Part shown: piece by piece, positions 7,209 to 14,900 of the stretch
Layout: the number at the start of each line of letters is the position of its first letter
Numbering within the stretch: position 1 is the stretch's first letter
NCBI RefSeq assembly: GCF_000282615.1
Contig: NZ_AKIY01000209.1
Span: 1-64,000, forward strand
Reading direction: 5' to 3'
Source: Bradyrhizobium sp. YR681
GTDB lineage: Bacteria > Pseudomonadota > Alphaproteobacteria > Rhizobiales > Xanthobacteraceae
Length of the DNA stretch: 64,000 nucleotides
Notes under the pieces: generated by a model
What the model was told of the DNA's origin: nothing
The model's database searches: none
Seen by the model: only the letters and a program-made list of their open reading frames with translations
Made by a program: the position numbers and the translations under genes

Positions 7209-8531
7209 ATGAGCCAGACCACGACCTATGCCGGCGCCGCCAAGAGCGACATCGAGACATCCACGATCCGCGCCATCTCCTGGCGCCTGATTCCGTTCCT
7301 GGTGCTGGCCTACTTCTTCTCCTATCTCGACCGGGTCAATCTCGGCTTCGCCGCGCTCACCATGAACGCCGAGCTGAAGTTCACGCCGCTGATCTTCTCC
7401 TGGGGCGCCGGCATCTTCTTCATCGGCTATTTCATCTTCGAGGTGCCGAGCAATCTGGCGCTGGAGAAGTTCGGCGCCAGCCGCTGGATCGCCCGCATCA
7501 TGGTGACCTGGGGCATCATCTCGGCGCTGATGGCGCTGACCAGCGGCGTCACCAGCTTCTACGTCCTGCGCTTCCTGCTCGGCGTTGCCGAAGCCGGCTT
7601 CTTCCCCGGCATCATCCTTTATCTGACCTATTGGTATCCGGCCGAGTATCGCGCCCGCTTCCTCGCAGCCTTCGCCATCGCCGTCCCGGTCTCGACCGTG
7701 ATCGGCGCGCCGGTCTCGGGCCTGCTGCTCGGGCTCGACGGCGCCATGGGCCTGAAGGGCTGGCAGTGGCTGTTCATCATCGAGGGCATCCCGTCCGTGC
7801 TGCTCGGCATCGTCACCTGGTTCTACCTCACCGACAGGCCGGAGAAGGCGGATTGGCTCTCGACCGAGCAGAAGGCCTGGCTCAAGGCCAAGCTCGATTC
7901 GGAAATCGCGGCCAAGCAGGCGGTGAAGCACCTGTCGCTCGGGCAAGCCCTGTCCTCGCCGAAGGTGATCGCGCTCAGCCTGATCTATTTCGGTTTCGTC
8001 GGCGCACTCTACGGCATGCAGTTCTGGCTGCCGCAGATCGTGAAAGCGTTCGGCCTCACCAACGCGCAGACCGGCTTCGTCACCGCGATCCCGTATCTGT
8101 TCGGCACCATCGCCATGATCCTGTGGGCGCGGCATTCGGATGCCACGCGCGAGCGCGTGATGCATGTCGGCGCGCCGCTGCTGCTCACCGCCGTCGCGCT
8201 CGGCGTCTCCTCCTATCTCACCGACCCCACCCTGACGATGGCAGTGCTGACGGTGGCCGCGATCGGTGTGTTCTGCTGCTTCGGCGTGTTCTGGACCTTG
8301 CCGACCGCGTGGCTCTCCGGCACGGCCGCGGCCGGCGCCATCGCGCTGATCAACTCGATCGGCAACCTCGCCGGCTTCGGTGGCCCGTATCTGATCGGCT
8401 GGGTCAAGGAAGCGACGGGGCAGACCTCGACCGGCCTTCTGGTGCTCGCGGTGCTGCCGCTGATCGCCGGCATTCTGGTGTTCGTCGGCGGCCACGACAG
8501 CAAGCACGAGTTCGTCGAACAGGGACGGTAG
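7209..8531 (+). CDS. MFS transporter of the anion:cation symporter (ACS) family
   Basis: This is a 440-residue polytopic protein with about 12 transmembrane segments. SYLDRVNLGFAALTMNAEL in the first helix-loop and GIFFIGYFIFEVPSNLALEKFGASRWIARIMVTWGIIS are ACS-family signatures (phthalate, tartrate and hexuronate carriers). Proton-driven uptake of an organic anion is likely; the substrate cannot be read. The ATG at 7209 is preceded by GGGGGAAAGCC and chosen over the ATG at 7149. It sits alone, divergent from DUF2809. Confidence 0.85.
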   Translation: MSQTTTYAGAAKSDIETSTIRAISWRLIPFLVLAYFFSYLDRVNLGFAALTMNAELKFTPLIFSWGAGIFFIGYFIFEVPSNLALEKFGASRWIARIMVTWGIISALMALTSGVTSFYVLRFLLGVAEAGFFPGIILYLTYWYPAEYRARFLAAFAIAVPVSTVIGAPVSGLLLGLDGAMGLKGWQWLFIIEGIPSVLLGIVTWFYLTDRPEKADWLSTEQKAWLKAKLDSEIAAKQAVKHLSLGQALSSPKVIALSLIYFGFVGALYGMQFWLPQIVKAFGLTNAQTGFVTAIPYLFGTIAMILWARHSDATRERVMHVGAPLLLTAVALGVSSYLTDPTLTMAVLTVAAIGVFCCFGVFWTLPTAWLSGTAAAGAIALINSIGNLAGFGGPYLIGWVKEATGQTSTGLLVLAVLPLIAGILVFVGGHDSKHEFVEQGR

Positions 8532-8833
8532 AGCCGAGCAGACGGTCTCGTTTGGTGGCAAAGCGTAGCGTGCCCACCAAACCGCTATTGTGATTCTCAA
8601 ATGAGAGAGGCGGGCACTGCACTACGCGCCTTTGCCCATCCTTCGGTATTTCGCCTGAGGTGCCTGATCCGGGCTGTGAGCTTCAGACCACCCTGCGACA
8701 GCACCTTTGCACGAGCAGTCGTCCCATCCTTACCACCCCTTAACGATCACAGATTTCTGATGACTGACGATTATTGACTTTCATCAGTGATTAGTCGACA
8801 TTCCTCTCATTGCAGCGGCAGGAGTGTCCTTCG
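8532..8833. other. 302-bp non-coding spacer before the RND efflux operon
   Basis: No gene is seen here. The last 80 bp are AT-richer and carry the inverted repeat described at 8757-8787 and a possible -35 TTGACT at 8774-8779. The upstream 200 bp show nothing recognisable. Confidence 0.6.
8757..8787. promoter_or_regulatory. Inverted repeat, candidate TetR operator/promoter of the RND operon
   Basis: CTGATGA and TCATCAG form exact 7-bp arms separated by 17 bp, 46 bp upstream of the adaptor gene. A TTGACT box lies between the arms, so a bound repressor would occlude a promoter. The TetR-type gene at the 3' end of the same operon is the natural candidate binder. Confidence 0.35.
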
Positions 8834-9940
8834 ATGTTCGTCCGGTCAGTTTTATCGAGCTATTCCAAGCTCTTGGCAGGTGTATCCCTGGCCCTGATGG
8901 CAGCTGCCCTGGCCGGGTGCAATGATACCGTCGCTGAAAAAGCTGAACCGCCGCGACCGGTTCTGGTCGCGACCGCGCATTATGATGCCGAGACCCCCGA
9001 GCGCAGCTTCGTCGGCACCATCAGGCCGCGGATCGAGAGCGATCTCGGTTTTCGCGTCGCCGGCAAGGTTGCGAAACGTCTTGTGGAGGTCGGTCAGACC
9101 GTCGAGATCGGCCAGCCGCTCGCCACCCTCGATGAGATCGACCTGAAGCTCCAGGCCGAGCAGGCCCTGGCCGAACAGACGGCCGCCACCGGCGTGCTGG
9201 CGCAGGCCGCCGCCGCCGAGCAGCGCGCCAAGGATCTGAAGGCCAAGGGCTGGACCACCGACGCGCAGATGGATTCGAGCCGTGCAAGCGCCGACGAGGC
9301 CCGCGCGCGCCTGAACCGCGCCGAGCGGGCGCTCGAACTGAGCAAGAATTCCCTTTCCTACGCGACGCTCAACGCCGACGCCCGTGGCGTCGTCACCGCA
9401 ACGCTGATCGAGCCCGGCCAGGTGGTTGCCGCAGGCCAGACCTCGATCCGTGTCGCCCGCTTTGCCGAGAAGGAAGCGGTCGTCGCGATCCCTGAGACGC
9501 TGGTCGGACGTGCCAAGTCGGGCGCCGCCAGCGTCACTCTTTGGTCGGAGCCGGGCAAGAAGTATACGGCCAAGCTGCGCGAGATCGCGCCCACCGCGGA
9601 TTCCGCCACGCGCACCTATCTCGCAAAATTCTCGCTGCCCGAGGCCGACGACAAGGTTTCGCTCGGCATGACCGCGACGCTGACGCTGTCGGACGCTGCC
9701 ACCGAGCGGGTCGCGCGGCTGCCGCTGTCGGCGTTGTTCAACGAAGGCGGCAAGCCCTCCTTCTACGTCGTCGACGACAATGGCGGGGTGGCGCTGAAGC
9801 CGGTCGTGGTGAAGTCCTACGAGAGCAACGACGTCATCATCACCAGCGGTGTCGAAGAGGGCGCCAAGATTGTCGCCCTCGGCGTGCAGAAGCTCGATCC
9901 CGGCCAGCGGGTGCGGGTCGTCTCGTCGCTGTCGTTCTAA
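8834..9940 (+). CDS. RND efflux periplasmic adaptor (membrane fusion) lipoprotein
   Basis: This is a 368-residue HlyD/AcrA-like adaptor. The signal peptide ends in a lipobox, LAGC (about residues 25-28), so the mature protein should be lipid-anchored. The barrel-sandwich region begins at RIESDLGFRVAGKVAKRLVEVGQTVEIGQPLATLDEIDLKLQAEQALAE, followed by a coiled-coil hairpin (AAEQRAKDLKAKGWTTDAQMDSSRASADEARARLNRAERALEL). The lipoyl return is LNADARGVVTATLIEPGQVVAAGQ, then beta-barrel and membrane-proximal domains. It couples the inner-membrane pump encoded next to an outer-membrane channel. No channel gene is in this operon. The ATG at 8834 opens the signal peptide. Confidence 0.9.
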   Translation: MFVRSVLSSYSKLLAGVSLALMAAALAGCNDTVAEKAEPPRPVLVATAHYDAETPERSFVGTIRPRIESDLGFRVAGKVAKRLVEVGQTVEIGQPLATLDEIDLKLQAEQALAEQTAATGVLAQAAAAEQRAKDLKAKGWTTDAQMDSSRASADEARARLNRAERALELSKNSLSYATLNADARGVVTATLIEPGQVVAAGQTSIRVARFAEKEAVVAIPETLVGRAKSGAASVTLWSEPGKKYTAKLREIAPTADSATRTYLAKFSLPEADDKVSLGMTATLTLSDAATERVARLPLSALFNEGGKPSFYVVDDNGGVALKPVVVKSYESNDVIITSGVEEGAKIVALGVQKLDPGQRVRVVSSLSF

Positions 9941-10007
9941 CAAGTTCTTACGAGTTACGTCGTGTGAGGTGAGTTTCGGCCCGAGCGCAAATGCAAGGGC
10001 TGAAGCG

Positions 10008-10050
10008 GCGAAGCGATCCAGAACCTGCCCAGCCCCCTGGATTGCTTCGC
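10008..10050. repeat. Palindromic intergenic repeat (GCGAAGCRATCCAG family), copy 1
   Basis: GCGAAGCGATCCAG and CTGGATTGCTTCGC are near-perfect inverted arms (13 of 14) around a 15-bp loop, between the adaptor and pump genes. The same arms recur at 59638-59721. It could form an mRNA hairpin that tunes expression between the two genes. Confidence 0.65.
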
Positions 10051-10119
10051 TGCCTCGCGACGACGGTTTGAACAGAGTGGCTGTCGTTTTTGCAACTGGA
10101 TCGTCTTTCGGAGAGAGCG

Positions 10120-13100
10120 ATGAAGCGCTTCAACCTTTCGGCCTGGGCCGTCAGCCATCCGACGCTGGTCCTGTTCCTGATGCTCATACTCGGCGTCGCC
10201 GGCTTCTTCTCCTATGAGAAGCTCGGTCGCGCCGAAGACCCGTTCTTCACCGTGAAGGTGGTCAACGTCTCCGTGCTCTGGCCCGGTGCGACCGCCCAGG
10301 AGATGCAGGCGCAGGTCGCCGATCCCATCGAGAAGAAGATCCAGGAGCTGCCCTATTTCGAGAAGGTGCAGACCTATTCCAAGCCCGGCTTCACCGCGCT
10401 CCAGGTCACCTTCCGCGACTCCACGCCGCCGAAGGACGTGCCCTATCTCTTCTATCTGCTGCGCAAGAAGCTCGCCGACGTCCAGGGCCAGCTGCCTTCG
10501 GGGATCCTCGGACCGGTCGTCAACGACGAGTTCTCCGACGTCGATTCCATCCTCTACATGATGACCGGCGACGGCGCCGACTATGCCCAGCTCAAGAAGG
10601 TGTCCGAAGGTTTCCGCCAGCGCCTGCTGAAGGTGCCCGGCGTGACCAAGGTCGACGTCTACGGCAATCAGGACGAGCGCATCTTCGTCGAATTCAGCCA
10701 CGCCAAGCTCGCCACCCTCGGCATCACCCCGCAGGCGCTGTTCGATTCGCTCGCCAAGCAGAACAACGTGACCCCGGCCGGCACGGTCGAGACCTCGTCG
10801 CAGCGCGTGCCGCTGCGCGTCACCGGTGCGCTCGACGGCGCCAAGGCGGTTGCCGAGAGCCCGGTCGAGAGCAATGGCCGCGTGTTCCGCCTCGGCGACA
10901 TCGCCACCGTCACCCACGGCTATGTCGACCCGCCGAGCTTCATCGTGCGCCAGGAAGGCAAGGCCGCGATCGGCATCGGCGTCGTCACCGCCAAGGGCGC
11001 CAACATCCTCGACCTCGGCAAGGAGGTCGAGAAGGCGACGGCCGAGTTCATGAAGGCGGTGCCGCAGGGCGTCGACGTCAAGCTGATCGCCGACCAGCCC
11101 AAGGTCGTCGAGCATGCCGTCGGCGAGTTCGTGCACTCCTTCATGGAAGCGCTCGTCATCGTGCTGTTCGTCTCGTTCCTGGCGCTCGGCTGGCGCACCG
11201 GCATCGTGGTCGCGCTGTCGGTGCCGCTGGTGCTCGGCATCGTCTTCATCGTCATGAACACGATGTCGCTCGACCTGCACCGCATCACGCTCGGCGCGCT
11301 GATCATCGCGCTCGGCCTGCTCGTCGACGACGCCATCATCGCGGTCGAGATGATGGTGGTGAAGATGGAGCAGGGCTGGGACCGCATGCGGGCTGCGTCC
11401 TTTGCCTGGGAATCAACTGCGTTTCCGATGCTCACGGGAACGCTGGTCACGGCCGCTGGCTTCCTCCCCATCGGCTTTGCCAATTCCGCGGTCGGCGAAT
11501 ATGCCGGCAGCATCTTCTGGATCGTGGCGATCGCGCTGGTTGCCTCCTGGTTCGTGGCGGTGATCTTCACGCCCTATATCGGCGTCATGCTGCTGCCCAA
11601 CATCAAGGTGCACCACAATCACGATCCGCACGCCGTCTATGAGACCCGCATGTACCGCGGCCTGCGCGCGATCGTGCAATGGTGCGTCAATCACCGCATC
11701 ACCGTTGTGGCCGCCACCGTCGGCGTGTTTGCCGCCTCGATCGTCGGCTTTGGCCATGTCCAGCAGCAGTTCTTCCCGCTGTCGGAGCGGCCCGAGCTGT
11801 TCCTCCAGCTCCGCCTGCCCGAAGGCACCGCCTTCAACGTCACCGAGAAGGCGGTCAAGACGGCCGAGACGCTGCTCAAGGACGACAAGGACATCGAGAC
11901 CTATACGTCCTATGTCGGCCAGGGCTCGCCGCGCTTCTGGCTCGGCCTCAATCCGCAGCTTCCGAACGAGGCCTTTGCCGAGATCGTCATCGTCGCCAAG
12001 GGCGTCGAGGCGCGCGAGCGCATCAAGGCCAAGATCGAGAACGCGGCTGCCGAGGGCATGCTGAGCGAAGCGCGCGTGCGCGTGGATCGCTTCAATTTCG
12101 GCCCGCCGGTCGGCTTCCCCGTCCAGTTCCGCGTGATCGGCCCCGACGCCAACAAGGTGCGCGAGATCGCCTACCAGGTCCGCGACGTCATGCGGCAGAA
12201 CAAGAGCGTCAAGGACGTCCAGCTCGACTGGAACGAGCAGTCGCCTTACCTCAAGCTCGTCGTCGACCAGGACCGCGCCCGCGCCATGGGCCTGACCCCG
12301 CAGGACGTCTCGCAGGCATTGTCGATGCTGATCTCGGGCTCGCAGGTCACCACCGTGCGCGACGGCATCGAGAAGGTCGGCGTGGTCGCCCGTGCCGTTC
12401 CGTCCGAGCGCCTCGACCTCGGCGGCGTCGGCGATCTCACCATCACCTCGCGCAATGGCGTGGCCGTGCCGCTCCAGCAGATCGCCAAGATCGAGTATGC
12501 GCATGAGGAGCCGATCATGTGGCGGCGCAACCGCGACATGGCGATCACCGTGCGCTCCGACGTTGTCGACGGCGTGCAGGCGCCCGACGTCACCGGTCAG
12601 ATCACGCCGAAGCTGAAGGCGATCAAGGACAACCTCGAGCCGGCCTATCGGATCGAGCCGGGCGGAGCGTTCGAAGAGTCTGCCAAGGGTAACGCCTCGA
12701 TCTTCATCCTCTTCCCGCTGATGGTCATGGTGATGCTGACGCTGCTGATGTTCCAGCTGCAGAGCTTCTCGCGCCTGATCCTGGTGTTCCTGACCGCGCC
12801 GCTCGGCATCGTCGGCGCCTCGTTCGGCCTCAACGTCGCCAACGCCCCGTTCGGCTTCGTGGCGCTGCTCGGCCTGATCGCGCTCGCCGGCATGATCATG
12901 CGCAACACCGTCATCCTGGTCGACCAGATCGAGACCGACGTCTCGCATGGCCTGACCCGCCGCGAGGCGATCGTGGAAGCAACCGTCCGCCGCGCCCGTC
13001 CGGTGGTGCTGACGGCGCTGGCCGCGATCCTGGCCATGATCCCGCTGTCGCGCTCGGCCTTCTGGGGCCCGATGGCGATCACGATCATGGGAGGCCTGTT

Positions 13101-13257
13101 TGTGGCGACATTCCTGACGCTGCTGTACCTGCCGGGCCTCTATGCCCTGTGGTTCAGGAAGAGCCTGGACGAGGCTGGCACCCCCGAGCAGCCTGCCGCG
13201 CCGCAGCATGGGAGCGATGACCAGCACGCAATTCCGCTTGCTGAAGCGGCTGAATAA
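10120..13257 (+). CDS. RND multidrug efflux permease (HAE1/AcrB-like)
   Basis: This is a 1045-residue inner-membrane pump, the normal family length. It has a first transmembrane helix near residues 13-30, a large periplasmic loop, and TM4 with the proton-relay pair D403-D404 in GLLVDDAIIAVEMM. A second large loop follows, and the C-terminal bundle contains GLIALAGMIMRNTVILVDQIE, a highly conserved family block. It exports lipophilic or cationic toxic compounds; specificity cannot be read. The ATG at 10120 follows CGGAGAGAGCG. The next gene is the TetR regulator, so the operon is adaptor-pump-regulator. Confidence 0.93.
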   Translation: MKRFNLSAWAVSHPTLVLFLMLILGVAGFFSYEKLGRAEDPFFTVKVVNVSVLWPGATAQEMQAQVADPIEKKIQELPYFEKVQTYSKPGFTALQVTFRDSTPPKDVPYLFYLLRKKLADVQGQLPSGILGPVVNDEFSDVDSILYMMTGDGADYAQLKKVSEGFRQRLLKVPGVTKVDVYGNQDERIFVEFSHAKLATLGITPQALFDSLAKQNNVTPAGTVETSSQRVPLRVTGALDGAKAVAESPVESNGRVFRLGDIATVTHGYVDPPSFIVRQEGKAAIGIGVVTAKGANILDLGKEVEKATAEFMKAVPQGVDVKLIADQPKVVEHAVGEFVHSFMEALVIVLFVSFLALGWRTGIVVALSVPLVLGIVFIVMNTMSLDLHRITLGALIIALGLLVDDAIIAVEMMVVKMEQGWDRMRAASFAWESTAFPMLTGTLVTAAGFLPIGFANSAVGEYAGSIFWIVAIALVASWFVAVIFTPYIGVMLLPNIKVHHNHDPHAVYETRMYRGLRAIVQWCVNHRITVVAATVGVFAASIVGFGHVQQQFFPLSERPELFLQLRLPEGTAFNVTEKAVKTAETLLKDDKDIETYTSYVGQGSPRFWLGLNPQLPNEAFAEIVIVAKGVEARERIKAKIENAAAEGMLSEARVRVDRFNFGPPVGFPVQFRVIGPDANKVREIAYQVRDVMRQNKSVKDVQLDWNEQSPYLKLVVDQDRARAMGLTPQDVSQALSMLISGSQVTTVRDGIEKVGVVARAVPSERLDLGGVGDLTITSRNGVAVPLQQIAKIEYAHEEPIMWRRNRDMAITVRSDVVDGVQAPDVTGQITPKLKAIKDNLEPAYRIEPGGAFEESAKGNASIFILFPLMVMVMLTLLMFQLQSFSRLILVFLTAPLGIVGASFGLNVANAPFGFVALLGLIALAGMIMRNTVILVDQIETDVSHGLTRREAIVEATVRRARPVVLTALAAILAMIPLSRSAFWGPMAITIMGGLFVATFLTLLYLPGLYALWFRKSLDEAGTPEQPAAPQHGSDDQHAIPLAEAAE

Positions 13258-13290
13258 ATGAGAAGACTGCTGACGAACGAGTCCTGACTG

Positions 13291-13890
13291 ATGGCCCTTA
13301 TTTCGGAACATATCGAAGGCGACACCCGGGATCGGATTCTCGAGGTGGCCGAGCGGCTGTTCCGCCAGATCGGCTACCAGAAGACCACGGTCGGCGACAT
13401 CGCCAAGGAGCTCAGGATGAGCCCCGCCAACGTGTATCGCTTCTTCGAATCGAAGAAGGCGATCCACCAGGCGGTGGCGCGGGGCCTGATGGGCGAGGTC
13501 GAGCTCGAGGCGCAGCGGATCGTGGCGCGGCCCGGCCCGGTGCTGCCGCGCTTCCGGGAGCTGCTCACCACCATCCACCGCATGAACACCGAGCGCTACG
13601 TCGGCGATAACAAGCTGCACGAGATGGTCGCGATCGCGATGGAGGAGGACTGGGACGTCTGCGTCACGCATATGGAGCTGATCGCATCCCTGATGGGGCA
13701 GATGATCGCCCAGGGCGTGGCCACCGGAGAGTTCGAGGCACCGGACCTGCAACTGGCCTCGCTGTGCGCCTGCACCGCGATGATGCGCTTCTTCCACCCC
13801 CAGATGATCGCCCAGTGCGCCACCAAGCCGGGCCCGACCATCGACCAGATGATCGATTTCGTCATCGCCGGTCTGTCCCCGCGCCACTGA
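13291..13890 (+). CDS. TetR/AcrR family transcriptional regulator of the efflux operon
   Basis: This is a 199-residue regulator. The N-terminal helix-turn-helix is DRILEVAERLFRQIGYQKTTVGDIAKELRMSPANVYRFFESKKAIHQAVARG (about residues 11-62), the canonical TetR domain. The C-terminal half is an effector domain that would sense a pump substrate. It lies 33 bp after the pump gene in the same direction, so feedback control of the operon is likely. The inverted repeat upstream of the adaptor gene is a candidate operator. Confidence 0.9.
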   Translation: MALISEHIEGDTRDRILEVAERLFRQIGYQKTTVGDIAKELRMSPANVYRFFESKKAIHQAVARGLMGEVELEAQRIVARPGPVLPRFRELLTTIHRMNTERYVGDNKLHEMVAIAMEEDWDVCVTHMELIASLMGQMIAQGVATGEFEAPDLQLASLCACTAMMRFFHPQMIAQCATKPGPTIDQMIDFVIAGLSPRH

Positions 13891-13924
13891 CGGGCGGAGG
13901 AATTTCTCCTATAAGCGAGCCGAC

Positions 13925-14010
13925 GTAGCCCGGATGGAGCGAAGCGCAATCCGGGATGGTTCAGCGTTGCGCTGGCGGATCCGGATTACGCTTCGCTCCA
14001 TCCGGGCTAC
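13925..14010. repeat. REP-like palindromic element, family GTAGCCCGGATGGAGC, copy 1
   Basis: An 86-bp element begins GTAGCCCGGATGGAGCGAAG and ends with the reverse complement of the same arm; the loop is variable. Three more copies occur at 54255, 58917 and 59526. It lies between the TetR gene and the flavin reductase gene. Confidence 0.85.
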
Positions 14011-14031
14011 CAGGATCAGGGAAGACCTCGC

Positions 14032-14655
14032 GTGACCGACAAAGACCTTTACTTCTACGAGCCCTCCAAGGGCCACGGCCTCAAGCACGATCCCTTCAAC
14101 GCCATCATCGCGCCGCGGCCGATCGGCTGGATCTCCTCCCGTGACGCCAAGGGCCACGTCAACCTCGCGCCCTACAGCTTCTTCAACGCGTTCTGCTACG
14201 TGCCGCCGATCATCGGATTCTCCTCCACCAACTGGAAGGACACGGTCTCGAACATGGAGCAGACCAGGGAGTTCGTCTGGAATCTCACCACGATGGATCT
14301 CGCCAAGCACATGAACGCGACCGCCGCGCATGTCGGCCCCGAGGTCGACGAGTTCGAGATCGCCGGCCTCACCGCCGTGCCCGGCAAGCTCGTCAATGTG
14401 CCGCGCGTCGCCGAGAGTCCCGTTGCCTTCGAGTGCAAGGTGTCCGACATCGTCCGCCTCAAGGGTGCCGACGGCAAGGAGGCCAATGCCTGGCTGACGT
14501 TAGGTGAGGTCGTCGCCGTCCACATCGACAAGGCCATGATCAAGGACGGCGTCTACCAGACCGCCGCCGCTCGCCCGATCGTCCGCGCCGGCCGCCAGGG
14601 CGACTATTTCGAGATCAAGCCGGAAAACATGTTCGAGATGAAACGGCCGGATTAG
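14032..14655 (+). CDS. Flavin reductase-like FMN-binding protein
   Basis: This is a 207-residue protein with the split-barrel flavin reductase domain. The N-terminal block FNAIIAPRPIGWISSRDAKGHVNLAPYSFFNAFCYVPPIIGFSS is diagnostic of the DIM6/NTAB subgroup. Members bind FMN and reduce it with NAD(P)H, often feeding two-component monooxygenases. No monooxygenase partner is adjacent, so the physiological acceptor is unknown. Translation starts at a GTG directly after the palindromic repeat. Confidence 0.85.
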   Translation: MTDKDLYFYEPSKGHGLKHDPFNAIIAPRPIGWISSRDAKGHVNLAPYSFFNAFCYVPPIIGFSSTNWKDTVSNMEQTREFVWNLTTMDLAKHMNATAAHVGPEVDEFEIAGLTAVPGKLVNVPRVAESPVAFECKVSDIVRLKGADGKEANAWLTLGEVVAVHIDKAMIKDGVYQTAAARPIVRAGRQGDYFEIKPENMFEMKRPD

Positions 14656-14677
14656 GCCCGGGCCTCTCGCTCCACGC

Positions 14678-14731
14678 CGTCATTCCGGGGCGAGGCGCAG
14701 CTCGCGCCAAGAGGCGCGCCCCGGAATGACG
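14678..14731. repeat. Inverted repeat with CGTCATTCCGGGGCG arms
   Basis: CGTCATTCCGGGGCG and CGCCCCGGAATGACG are perfect 15-bp arms separated by about 24 bp. It sits 22 bp after the flavin reductase stop codon. There is no T-tract, so it looks more like a dispersed palindromic repeat than a terminator, although it could block 3' exonucleases. Confidence 0.7.
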
Positions 14732-14900
14732 TGGGGAGACATTCAGCCTCATTCCCCTCCCGGAACTGCCCCCGCGCCCCGACCGTTATGGTCCCCGGGG
14801 CGGCCGCCCGGCCGCGTCAATTTTGCCGCCGAAGAGTTCCCTTCCGCCGGCCGGTTTCCGCTAAAATGCCCGATATCCGCGCCGATCCATGAGGTCCGCC

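Noticed and set aside
11413..13887. Long open frame of 824 codons on the reverse strand across the RND pump and TetR genes
   Set aside because: It is antisense to two genes with clear families, is rich in Arg/His/Asp/Gly as expected from a GC-rich shadow frame, and has no recognisable domain.
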